Part shown: piece by piece, positions 56,863 through 64,000 of the stretch
Layout: each line of letters opens with the position of its first letter
Position numbering within the stretch: the stretch's first letter is position 1
Source: DATKNA01 sp963786765
Lineage (GTDB): Bacteria; Actinomycetota; Actinomycetes; Actinomycetales; Kineosporiaceae
Length of the DNA stretch: 64,000 bases
Direction of reading: 5' to 3'
NCBI GenBank assembly: GCA_963786765.1
Contig: CAWBAJ010000013.1
Location: 155,393 to 219,392 of the forward strand
Translations under genes and position numbers: made by a program
The notes under the pieces: model-generated
Seen by the model: only the letters and a program-made list of their open reading frames with translations
The model's database searches: none
What the model was told of the DNA's origin: nothing

Positions 56863-57198
56863 TCATTCGACGCAGAACTCGTTGCCTTCTGGGTCCTGCA
56901 TGACGACGAGGTCTTCGCCTTCCCGCAGTACGCGGGCACCGAGAGCCTGGAGGCGAGCTACTTCTTCTGTGATCGCGCTGGGTGCCCGCAGGTCGAAGTG
57001 CAGGCGGTTCTTGGCGGACTTCTCCTCGGGGACACGGTTGAACCACATGTTCGGCCCGCCCCAGCCCGGGGCCTCCACGTACGCCTTCTCGTGTGTCGAC
57101 TCCTCGTCGACGGTCGTGCCCAGTGCGGCGGCCCAGAACTGGGCGAGCAACAGGGCGTCCGCACAGTCGAACGTGACGCTCTTGATGAACGTGACCAC
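56863..57198 (-). CDS. VOC-like (glyoxalase-like domain) protein
   Basis: 111 residues, GTG 57198. SVTFDCADALLLAQFWAAAL, GWGGPNMWFNRVPEEKSAKN, RLHFDLRAP and VMQDPEGNEFCVE are the standard motifs of the single-module group (RxHxD and DPEGNEFC). Substrate unknown. Confidence 0.88.
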   Translation of the reverse strand: MVTFIKSVTFDCADALLLAQFWAAALGTTVDEESTHEKAYVEAPGWGGPNMWFNRVPEEKSAKNRLHFDLRAPSAITEEVARLQALGARVLREGEDLVVMQDPEGNEFCVE

Positions 57199-57454
57199 GC
57201 GGGCATCCTGTCAGCGGGAGGTCGAAGAAGCTGCGCGAGCACATGAAGCCGCAGTCCTCCAGGCCATCTGCCTCGACGCCCCCCGCGGCCAGCGCGGTCT
57301 CAGCGACCGCCTCGACCTCCTAGGGAGGGCCTTCATTCTCAGTGCATGAACCGTTAGAGATCGAGTCGTTACCTAGGGTACGCATTCGCCCGATTCGGCG
57401 GTACGTTACGAGTGGATTGCGGCAGTTCCGTCGCGCCCTCCAGTGGATACGCCG

Positions 57455-57657
57455 AGTTCTGCCCACCGCTGGTGTCCTCGTCCACGGGCAGAAGCGGGGG
57501 ACCCACAGGTTCTCGGTGCGATGACCCTGACCGGCACGGCGAGCAACCGCTCGCGCCTGTCTCCGCGTCGTCGCACCTCGGGGTGAAGCCGCCACCGCGG
57601 CCGGGTCAACCTTTCGATCCGAACCCGACAGCTCACCTCGCAGGCGTGGAAGGGGCA
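57455..57657 (+). promoter_or_regulatory. c-di-AMP riboswitch (ydaO/yuaA class) upstream of the Rpf-like gene
   Basis: The conserved ydaO blocks appear in order: GCGGGGGACCCACAG (57494-57508), GGGGTGAAGCC (57580-57590), GGCCGGGTCAACC (57599-57611), then CCGAACCCGACAGCTCACC (57619-57637) and GCAGGCGTGGAAGG. It ends a few bases before the Rpf-like ATG. In actinobacteria this class precedes muralytic genes and shuts expression off when c-di-AMP binds. The rest of 57199-57454 shows no gene. Confidence 0.88.
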
Positions 57658-57660
57658 TGC

Positions 57661-58361
57661 ATGCGCGCACGCACACCTATGGCCGCAGTGGCCACCGGCG
57701 CCCTGGCGCTGGGTCTCACCGCCGGGTCGGCGGAGGCCGCTTCCGCCTCGGCCTGGGATCGGCTGGCCGGTGTGCGAGTCCGGTGGCAACTGGTCGATCA
57801 ATACCGGCAACGGCTTCTACGGAGGTCTGCAGTTCACGGCGTCAACGTGGAGGGCGTACGGGGGCACCGCCTACGCTTCGCGTGCCGACCTCGCCAGCCG
57901 CTCACAGCAGATCGCCGTGGCACAGCGCGTGCTCGGCGGGCCAGGGCTGGGGGGCATGGCCGGCCTGCTCGGCCAAGCTGCACCTCTCCGGCACCGTCTC
58001 GGGCGCAGCTGCCGCTCCCCGGTCGTCACACAAGGCCTCCCGGTCGTCCCACAGGGCCTCGCAGTCGGGGCCCACGAGGTCTCCCGGTCGATACACAGGG
58101 CCTCCCGGTCGGCCCACAAGGCCTCCTCGTCCGACCATGGCCTCCCGGTCGACCACCCGGCATCCACTGCACACGGGCGGTCGTCACGTTGCCGAACGTC
58201 AAGCGGGCGACTACGTGGTCCGTGCCGGGGACTACCTCTCCTCGATCGCCGCTCGGCACCGGCTGGCAGGTGGGTGGCAGGCGCTGTACGCGCTGAACCG
58301 CTCCGTGGTGGGCAAGAACCCGAACTTGATCCTCGTGGGTCAGCACCTGCGACTGCACTGA
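57661..58361 (+). CDS. Secreted Rpf-like transglycosylase with LysM domain (frameshifted)
   Basis: Signal peptide MRARTPMAAVATGALALGLT ending AEA. After an indel near 57770 the Rpf domain reads WDRLAVCESGGNWSINTGNG (catalytic Glu), FYGGLQFTASTWRAYGG and SRSQQIAVAQRVL. A Ser/Arg/Pro linker made of 21-bp repeats follows, then a LysM domain after further indels: GDYVVRAGDYLSSIAARHRL and NRSVVGKNPNLILVGQHLRL. It cleaves peptidoglycan to allow resuscitation or growth. Controlled by the riboswitch just upstream. Confidence 0.88.
58021..58155. repeat. 21-bp tandem repeat in the Rpf-LysM linker
   Basis: About six units of GGCCTCCCGGTCGNNCCACAA, some with 1-2 base differences in length, encode the linker between the Rpf and LysM domains as 7-residue periods (HKASRSS, HRASQSG). 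Length changes here would alter enzyme reach. Confidence 0.65.
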
Positions 58362-58580
58362 CTCGGGCTCCAAACCCCTCGAGCGCCCGCCAACTGAGAT
58401 CATGCGGGCATGGACGACGACTGCGCGGGCGACCTCATCGAGGCCGCCCGCGCAGTTCTGCGGCCGCATGGGGTAGGCGACCGTCTGTTCCCCTGGCCTG
58501 CCTCGGAGTGGTTCCAGCGGGGTCGCTCATCGGGCTGGTACTCTCCGTGCGTCCGTGACACGCCCGAGGAGGTGAGACCC

Positions 58581-58634
58581 ATGAAGGCTGTATCGACGTG
58601 GGTGCTCCCTCTTTTCTCACGGCCGGGCGACTGA
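58581..58634 (+). CDS. Putative 17-residue leader peptide
   Basis: ATG 58581 with GAGGAGGTGAG eight bases upstream, an excellent ribosome binding site, then MKAVSTWVLPLFSRPGD and stop. It lies 56 bp before the patatin-like gene. Its gtgctccc codons (58602-58609) are complementary to one arm of the hairpin that follows. Too short to be an enzyme; a translated regulatory leader is the simplest reading. Confidence 0.5.
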   Translation: MKAVSTWVLPLFSRPGD

Positions 58635-58681
58635 CACAGGTGTCCCCGGGAGCGCCTCAGCACAGTGGCGCTCTCGAGAGG
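58602..58681 (+). promoter_or_regulatory. Candidate attenuator with mutually exclusive stems
   Basis: GGGAGCGCC (58648-58656) pairs perfectly with GGCGCTCTC (58667-58675; one G-U) to make a hairpin touching the ribosome binding site GAGAGG (58676-58681) of the patatin gene. The first arm can instead pair with GTGCTCCC (58602-58609) inside the leader peptide. The layout resembles ribosome-controlled attenuators; it is not proven. Confidence 0.4.
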
Positions 58682-58689
58682 TAACTCCT

Positions 58690-59615
58690 ATGCAAACTCA
58701 GCAGTCCAGGGCCGAGTCGTCGTCGAACGGCGTGGCCGAGCGAGCGTTGGTCCTCGGCGGCGGCGGAGCCGCCGGCAACGCCTGGGAGATCGGCGTCCTC
58801 GCCGGTCTGTTCGATGCGGGGATGGACGTGACCGAGGCTGATCTGATCATCGGCACGTCAGCCGGATCGACGGTCGCAGCCCAGATCAGCGGCGCCCGGC
58901 CGCCCGAACTTCTTGCCGCGATCCTTGCCCAGGCATCCCAGCCACCGACTGGTCCGGCGGCATCCGGCCGGCGCACCTTCTCCGACCATGCGGGCCGCTG
59001 CCGTGATGGAGAAGACGGGTGACATCATCCGGACCGCCGAGGATGCAGCCGAGATGCGGCGCAGACTGGGAGCGGCGGCGCTCGAGACGGACGCTGCGTC
59101 GGGCGGATCCCGTCAAGCGCAGTGGCGGGCCACCGTCGCCACTCGGCTGCCCAGCCAGGACTGGCCGCAACGACGGGTGCACATAGTGGCTGTCGACGCC
59201 GACACGGGTGAGCCGGTCGTGTTCGACCGCCACAGCGGAGTGGACCTGGTGGACGCCGTCGCCGCTAGCTGTGCCAATGGCTTCACCCATCGCATCGGCG
59301 ACAACCGGTACATCGACGGCGGCTATCGGCGCAGCAGCGAGAACGCCGATCTGGCAGCTGGGTACCGGAGGGTGCTGGTGCTGTCACCATTCGGTGGCAG
59401 ATCACGTATGCCACCGAATGGGGCATGCATCTGGCAGCACAGGTCGATGAACTGCGCGCGGGCGGTAGCAGGGTCGAGACGATCTTCCCGGGCAGCGATT
59501 CCCGTGATCTGTTCGGCGCCAACGCGGCGGACCCGTCGGCGCGTCCTCGCGCTGCGCGAGCCGGTTACGACCAAGGCAAGGCCCTTGCCGACGGGTCGCC
59601 GAGTTCTGGCGCTGA
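58690..59615 (+). CDS. Patatin-like phospholipase (frameshifted)
   Basis: The N-terminus has the oxyanion loop ALVLGGGGAAGNAWEIGVLA and nucleophile Ser in LIIGTSAGSTVAAQI. After an indel near 58985 the catalytic Asp appears in DNRYIDGGYRRSSENADLA, and after another near 59400 the C-terminus AAQVDELRAGGSRVETIFPG, DLFGANAADPSARPRAARAG, ending (one more indel) RVAEFWR. Serine-aspartate dyad lipase or acyl hydrolase, cytosolic. Preceded by the leader/hairpin. Confidence 0.85.
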
Positions 59616-59719
59616 CGCCTCAGGGGATAGGGCCCTGATCCGCCAGCTAGCCGCGCAAAGGCCGACGCCGGATCGACGGCACCTGGCTCGCCTGGGGTGC
59701 ACAAGGCTATCCTCCCCAG

Positions 59720-60247
59720 ATGACGGCCCTGCCAGTCTTCGACGGCGACGCGCTTATCAGGGCTCTTGACGCCCAACGTGCTGCCCGCGGCCTGGATTGG
59801 GTCAGGCTCGCCGAGCAGCTGACGCAGCAATCCTCTGTACTCAACGCGCAACTGTCGAGTCATGCGATGTGCCCCGGAGCTCTCGTGAGGACGGCGCGGC
59901 GCGGAACCATGTCTTGCCAGTACGCCTTGACCATCCTGCGATGGGTACGTCGCTCGCCCGAGGAGTTCTTGACAGGTCCGGTTGTGGATGTAGGGGAGAC
60001 TCGGCTGCCCGAGGCGGACACGGACTGCCGCCTTCGCTGGGATCTGAGTCAGGTATATGAAGCCCTCAATGGGCGCCGTTGCGAACGCCGCTTGACGTGG
60101 GCTCAGCTAGCAGAAGAACTCAACTGCACGCCGAGCCGCTTGACCAATTTGCGCACTGCCCGCCTCGCCGACATGGACCTCACCATGCGCATTACCCAGT
60201 TCCTCGGCAAGCCGGCTGCTCATTTCATACATCCTGCCCAGTGGTGA
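59720..60247 (+). CDS. Hypothetical protein with two HTH-like repeats
   Basis: Intact, 175 residues. The first half (DALIRALDAQRAARGLDWVR, LAEQLTQQSSVLNAQLSSH) and second half (DLSQVYEALNGRRCERRLTW, AQLAEELNCTPSRLTNLRTA) have the same layout: ALxxxRxxRxLxWxxLAEQL then an XRE-like turn and a closing LTxxRW/MRITQFL helix. Looks like a duplicated Cro/XRE domain. Codon use is less GC-biased than in the 34-57 kb region. DNA binding inferred. Confidence 0.65.
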   Translation: MTALPVFDGDALIRALDAQRAARGLDWVRLAEQLTQQSSVLNAQLSSHAMCPGALVRTARRGTMSCQYALTILRWVRRSPEEFLTGPVVDVGETRLPEADTDCRLRWDLSQVYEALNGRRCERRLTWAQLAEELNCTPSRLTNLRTARLADMDLTMRITQFLGKPAAHFIHPAQW

Positions 60248-60646
60248 CCATCGCGGGATCACGACGGCCATCATCATCATCGACCGCAACCGGTTGTCTC
60301 GCGACCCTGGTACCACCGGGCGGCGTGGCCTTGACGGGGAGGCGATGCGCGGCCCGGACGGCGACTGCACGCCATGAAGCGCGCGGCTCACCGTGATCGG
60401 TGTCGCCGCGATCGTCCCCTTTTCCGAGGTTCACCATGCTCGGGCATCACGTCGGGTACCGCCGGCGGACCCACGTCGGTCGATGGCCGTGGTGGTTCTC
60501 GGATACCCCTCGAAGCCAGCGGGACGCCCGGGACGTATGCAGCGTGGCGTGTGCGGGTCGGGGTACGGACCGCGCCACGTCACGGGGACGCCGTGGTCGT
60601 CATCACTGGCGGCAGACCTCGTCCCGGTCCTTCGGAGGCTCAGGTG
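60248..60646. other. Intergenic region without a supported gene
   Basis: Several overlapping open frames exist, none with convincing codon bias throughout. One, ending at 60647 in LVPVLRRLR, overlaps the next start (TGATG), so a small coupled upstream gene broken by indels is possible. Confidence 0.3.
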
Positions 60647-60987
60647 ATGGCCGCTCTGGCCATGAACGCCGGTGGCCGGAGGACAGGCTTGTTCTCGAAG
60701 AATCAGCACGCAGTACTTGGGAGAATGTGGCGTTCACGGCTGACCTCGTGGCCGCCTGCTCGCAGGTCGCGTACGCCTCGTCGCCTGTGCATGCCGTCCG
60801 GGCGCGTCGGTACCTGGCCCAGCAGCACCCGGAGTTGGCCGAGCGGCTGGTTCGTGCAGACGACTATCGATTGCTCGAGAGCCGGGGGCTCAAGGTCGCG
60901 ACCAGCGCATACTTCCTGTACACCGAGTTGATGCGCTACGGGCGTGCCGGGATCGGCGCCCGCCGGGCGTCCGGCAGTCGTCGCTGA
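60647..60987 (+). CDS. Hypothetical protein (frameshifted)
   Basis: ATG 60647 with GGAGG eight bases upstream. One frameshift near 60710-60740 joins it to NVAFTADLVAACSQVAYASS, PVHAVRARRYLAQQHPELAE, RLVRADDYRLLESRGLKVAT and SAYFLYTELMRYGRAGIG. Mostly helical, no membrane segment. Family not recognised. Follows the double-HTH gene on the same strand. Confidence 0.4.
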
Positions 60988-61088
60988 TCGGCGCAACCGC
61001 GCCCCGAGACTTGCTCCAGCAGACCGAGCCAGCACCGATAGTGGTCCAGGCCCTGATCACACCGCGCGGCGGCTGACACCATTGACGG

Positions 61089-62024
61089 ATGGCTTCTGCC
61101 GAGACCACCGTGGCCGCGCAGCTTCTGGCCAGCACTCGTGAGGGTGTCCTGCTCTACGGCCTGACCCCGCCGCGGGGGACCACCACCCCGGAACAGGCGG
61201 ACGCCGTCGCCGAGGCGGCCCTGGCCCGGCTCCGGTCGGTGCAGGTCGACGGGCTCATCCTTTATGACGTGGACGCCGAGGCGGACCGGTCCTCGACCCC
61301 GCGGCCGTTCCCGTTCATGCCGATGATGGATCCGGCCGTGTTCCTCGACCGCCACCTGGCGGGCTGGGCCGGGCCGGTGATCGTCTACCGCGCAGTGGGC
61401 AAGTACACCGGGGACGAGCTGGGCAAGTGGCTGTCCGAAGCAGACCGCGACCGGGTGCTGACCGTGCTGGTAGGGGCGGCGTCCCGGCACCAGGTGGGGA
61501 GGACGAGCCTTCCCGAGGCCTACCGCCGGCACGCCGGCCTTCCACGTCCGCCACGGATGGGCGGCGTTGTCATCGCCGAGCGGCACGCGGATGCGGGGGG
61601 AGAGCACGAGCGCATGCTGCGCAAGCAGGATGCGGGGTGCGAGTTCTTCGTCTCCCAGGTCTGCTACGACCTGGACCACACCCGCAACCTGCTGTCCGAT
61701 TACGCCTACGGCTGCCGGGACCAGGGTCTGGACCCGCGGCCAGTCGTGCTGACTCTGGCGCCGTGCGGCTCGGCGAAGACCCTGGAGTTCATGTCCTGGC
61801 TCGGCATCGACGTCCCTGGCTGGCTGCGGACCGAGATCACCCGTTCCCGGGACCCGCTGACCGCGTCGTACGAGCAGTGCGTTGTCAACGCCCGGGTCCT
61901 CATCGCGTTCTGCCGCCGGCTCGGGCTGCCGTTCGGGATCAACGTCGAAAGCCTCACCAACCGCAAGGTCGAGATCGACGCCTCGATCGACCTCGTCCGG
62001 GAGATCCGAAGTCTGCTGGACTGA
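61089..62024 (+). CDS. Methylenetetrahydrofolate reductase-like protein
   Basis: Intact, 311 residues. EGVLLYGLTPPRGTTTPEQA near the start parallels the (beta/alpha)8 entry EIxPPR of MetF. VDGLILYDVDAEADRSSTPR, HERMLRKQDAGCEFFVSQVC, YDLDHTRNLLSDYAYGCRDQ and GINVESLTNRKVEIDASIDL fit the barrel; K-QDAGCEFFVSQ corresponds to the K-xAGAdF-iTQ motif. The family reduces methylene-THF with FAD, but this is a divergent branch and the substrate may differ. Confidence 0.65.
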   Translation: MASAETTVAAQLLASTREGVLLYGLTPPRGTTTPEQADAVAEAALARLRSVQVDGLILYDVDAEADRSSTPRPFPFMPMMDPAVFLDRHLAGWAGPVIVYRAVGKYTGDELGKWLSEADRDRVLTVLVGAASRHQVGRTSLPEAYRRHAGLPRPPRMGGVVIAERHADAGGEHERMLRKQDAGCEFFVSQVCYDLDHTRNLLSDYAYGCRDQGLDPRPVVLTLAPCGSAKTLEFMSWLGIDVPGWLRTEITRSRDPLTASYEQCVVNARVLIAFCRRLGLPFGINVESLTNRKVEIDASIDLVREIRSLLD

Positions 62025-62086
62025 CCGGGAACACCCGAGGCCCGGCTCGGCGGAGGGGCCACCTCTTAGCCTGCACACCCCGCCCA

Positions 62087-62211
62087 TCACGGCTCGATCG
62101 TGAACGTGATCTCGTCCTCGAGGGGGCCAGGTGGGCCAGGATGACCGCAGCCTGCGCGTGGGTGAAGGACGAGTCGCCGCCTTCGACGTCCGCGTCGGGG
62201 TGACACCGCAA
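62087..62211 (-). pseudogene. Short ORF or gene remnant
   Basis: Leftward frame GGDSSFTHAQAAVILAHLAP which, after one indel, ends LEDEITFTIEP at 62087-62089. It has protein-like sequence but only a TTG as start and about 42 codons. Lies between convergent genes. Unknown. Confidence 0.25.
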
Positions 62212-62241
62212 TTCAGAGCCCAGAACAGTCCTACGGAAGGA

Positions 62242-63561
62242 TCACGCTGAGGGGCGCGCTTGGGCGTGGCGACGTTGGTGCGCGGCGAATACAAACGCTG
62301 CGGCTATGAGGAACATTATCGCCGTCGGTGAGCCCACCCACGGCGCTTGAGTCTGGTAGATCAGTACGGGCGCGGCCGCAAGAGCTGCGAGACCGACCCA
62401 ATACGCCGGCGACTCGGCCTCTCGTGCGAGAGAGAGCCCGACACAGCACAGCACCAGGAGAGGAAACCAGTAGTATAGGAAATTGCACGGATCGAACAGG
62501 AGGCGCGTCGCGACCAAAGCGTACGGCGCAAGCCACACTACGGCAGGCTGCCGGCCCATGCGCATGACAAGTATGCTTGCCACGAACATGGCGGCGCCCC
62601 CCTGAACGACCCGCAGCTGATAGGGAAAAGAATCCAGATTCGGCCAGAGGGTGCCAACGAGCGTCTGCGGCTCAATCGGCCAGGAATAGTCGAACAGCGC
62701 GAAGCGGCCACTGGCCACGAAGGGAATGTAAGGAGCCGTTGCTGACACCGAGAAAATCATCGTTCCCGCTAAGAGCCTGCGTGGATGACGATCCAGCAGA
62801 AGGAGGGGCGCTGCCAGCACTCCCCACGGCTCCCATCCCGCGGAAAGCCCCAGGACGATTGCGGCGACCCAGGTCCGATCGCGCCGAGCCAATACAGCTC
62901 CCCAGACCCACAACAGTGGGATCGCGACCTCAGCAGCGTGGCCGCCCCACCACACCCAGCCGCGGGCGATAATCGCCAAGGTCGCCAGCCCGACGATGAA
63001 CTCTGCTCGTGGCGAGGGAGCCAAACCGACGTAACGACGCACCCATCGGACGCAGATCAGCGTCAGCGCCATCAAGATCGCGGCGATGCCCGCGTGGGTA
63101 GGAACGAGCTCGGTATCGCTGCGCATGACGAACGAGGACTGGCGTTGAAACGGGAAGGGAAGCATCGCCAGGGAGGCAAACATCTCGAACGGGCCGCCCT
63201 GCATCCATGAGGCGGCGTATTCTGTGGAGAAGTTTCCGGAGAGAATTTGCGCGCCGCCGCGGGCGAACCGCACCACATCGGGCTGGGCGATGATCCGTAC
63301 TGGCTGCGACGCAATGGCCGCCAGGACGACGAGCCCCCATCGACAACGCACGGCGAACCGCAGAGAAGGAAAGTAGCGGGTCAGGGCGGCTGGCACCTGG
63401 TCCGCGGTAGAGACGGGAGACGCTACGGCCTCAGGGCGCAGGAGCGGTGCGACGCGCTCGCAAGCTGCCGAGAGAGCCGCGAACATGCCGGATACATCGG
63501 ACTGCGGCCCTGAGTACTTGACTGCAGGCCCCACGCGGGTCGGCACGCCCGACTCGGCCAA
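62242..63561 (-). CDS. Polytopic membrane protein, GT-C/GT87-like
   Basis: Intact, 439 residues with about 10 helices (GIAAILMALTLICVRWV, VAIPLLWVWGAVLARR, AAIVLGLSAGWEPWGVLAAP, AMFVASILVMRM, FLYYWFPLLVLCCVGLSLA). Resembles DUF2029/GT87 polyprenyl-linked mannosyltransferases in layout, but no clear catalytic Asp motif in the first loop can be pointed out. Codon use is visibly less GC-rich than in the rest of the window, which suggests transfer or an island. Confidence 0.6.
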   Translation of the reverse strand: MAESGVPTRVGPAVKYSGPQSDVSGMFAALSAACERVAPLLRPEAVASPVSTADQVPAALTRYFPSLRFAVRCRWGLVVLAAIASQPVRIIAQPDVVRFARGGAQILSGNFSTEYAASWMQGGPFEMFASLAMLPFPFQRQSSFVMRSDTELVPTHAGIAAILMALTLICVRWVRRYVGLAPSPRAEFIVGLATLAIIARGWVWWGGHAAEVAIPLLWVWGAVLARRDRTWVAAIVLGLSAGWEPWGVLAAPLLLLDRHPRRLLAGTMIFSVSATAPYIPFVASGRFALFDYSWPIEPQTLVGTLWPNLDSFPYQLRVVQGGAAMFVASILVMRMGRQPAVVWLAPYALVATRLLFDPCNFLYYWFPLLVLCCVGLSLAREAESPAYWVGLAALAAAPVLIYQTQAPWVGSPTAIMFLIAAAFVFAAHQRRHAQARPSA

Positions 63562-64000
63562 GCTGCTCCTGGCGTGGAGCGACGCGAACCCAGCTGTTCA
63601 GCAACCTCCGCTACGAAGGCCGGTGAGCAGACCGCCCAAGGACCGCTGAAGGCTTCCCTGCCGTTAGGATGGCGCCGGGGAGTGAAGGACGCCGTTTCAG
63701 GATCTGTCGTCCAATCCAGGCTTGCGAACCCACTCCTCGGGTATCCGCCAGAAAGGTCACAGCCCAGAGCAGGGGCGGGCCGAGACGATCTGCGGCAGAG
63801 CGGGAATCTGCTTCCGGCGGCGAGCGGTGCCTCCTTGCGGCGGGACCTGATGAACCGGATGGGTCCATGCTCGACGAGCACGGCGAACCCGCTCAGGACG
63901 GCGACGACGGCCCCGACGACGGGTGAGCCGGCGTGCTGGTACCTGCGAGCTGAGTGGAGCAATACAATGAGAACTGAGTCAAGTAAGTATGCAAAAAAAA
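63562..64000. other. Contig end without a supported gene
   Basis: Only weak open frames. The minus-strand one to 63962 has a hydrophobic stretch (GAVVAVLSGFAVLVEHG) but poor codon use. The sequence ends in eight A after AT-rich bases, probably a contig edge. Confidence 0.4.

Noticed and set aside
57199..57349. Plus-strand open frame ending at 57349
   Set aside because: Some GC3 bias, but no start, no ribosome binding site and no recognisable motif; it lies between a minus-strand gene and the riboswitch.

Overview
The window is high-GC actinobacterial chromosome, with strong G/C third-position bias, many GTG starts and GGAGG-type ribosome binding sites. The lineage is also suggested by F420-type oxidoreductases, a c-di-AMP (ydaO) riboswitch in front of an Rpf-like muralytic gene, a SigJ-type sigma factor and a TIGR04222-like membrane protein beside a DUF692 enzyme. 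I cannot name the genus. Both the 23.8 kb point (15 G then 14 A) and the right end (poly-A) look like assembly artefacts. Many genes between 0 and 33 kb and between 57.7 and 61 kb are split by single-base indels, while about 34-57 kb is almost clean. I treat the breaks mainly as sequencing error, annotate whole genes across them, and write 'frameshifted' in the call.

Layout. 0-3.6 kb: partial P-loop protein, AlkA-type glycosylase divergent from a WYL regulator, 2OG-Fe(II) oxygenase. 3.6-12 kb: LacZ-type beta-galactosidase, a MarR-DHA2 efflux operon with a His-rich tail on the transporter, nitrilase-family hydrolase, CopD-like membrane protein. 12-20 kb: S9 peptidase, acyl-CoA dehydrogenase with a TetR/FadR-like operator, GlsB, PAP2, EamA, AI-2E transporter. 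20.4-23.5 kb: F420 oxidoreductase convergent with a DUF692/MNIO enzyme that overlaps a membrane protein with a Gly/Cys tail. 23.6-24.0 kb: two truncated genes face the homopolymer junction. 24-29 kb: FAH hydrolase and a complete ABC importer operon.

29-45 kb: DUF2945, MOSC, DUF4349, a STAS protein lacking the usual phospho-serine, then a three-gene operon on the minus strand (membrane-anchored Lys/Ala-repeat protein, polysaccharide deacetylase-glycosyltransferase fusion, GH18 lipoprotein). Next come SDR, ArsR-SRPBCC, antiporter, cupin, SigJ with its NAD(P)-dependent partner, PPOX protein, alpha/beta hydrolase and APH kinase. 45.6-57 kb: VOC proteins, methyltransferases, an MFS-GH3 beta-glucosidase operon, a heterodimeric ABC exporter. 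57-64 kb: riboswitch and Rpf-LysM, a possible leader-peptide attenuator before a patatin-like lipase, a double-HTH protein, a MetF-like protein and a lower-GC polytopic membrane protein.

The most interesting loci are the DUF692/TIGR04222 pair, the polycation-polysaccharide operon and the leader upstream of the patatin gene. Short-repeat arrays and nested palindromes are unusually frequent in the intergenic DNA. No tRNA, rRNA, CRISPR or transposase was recognised.
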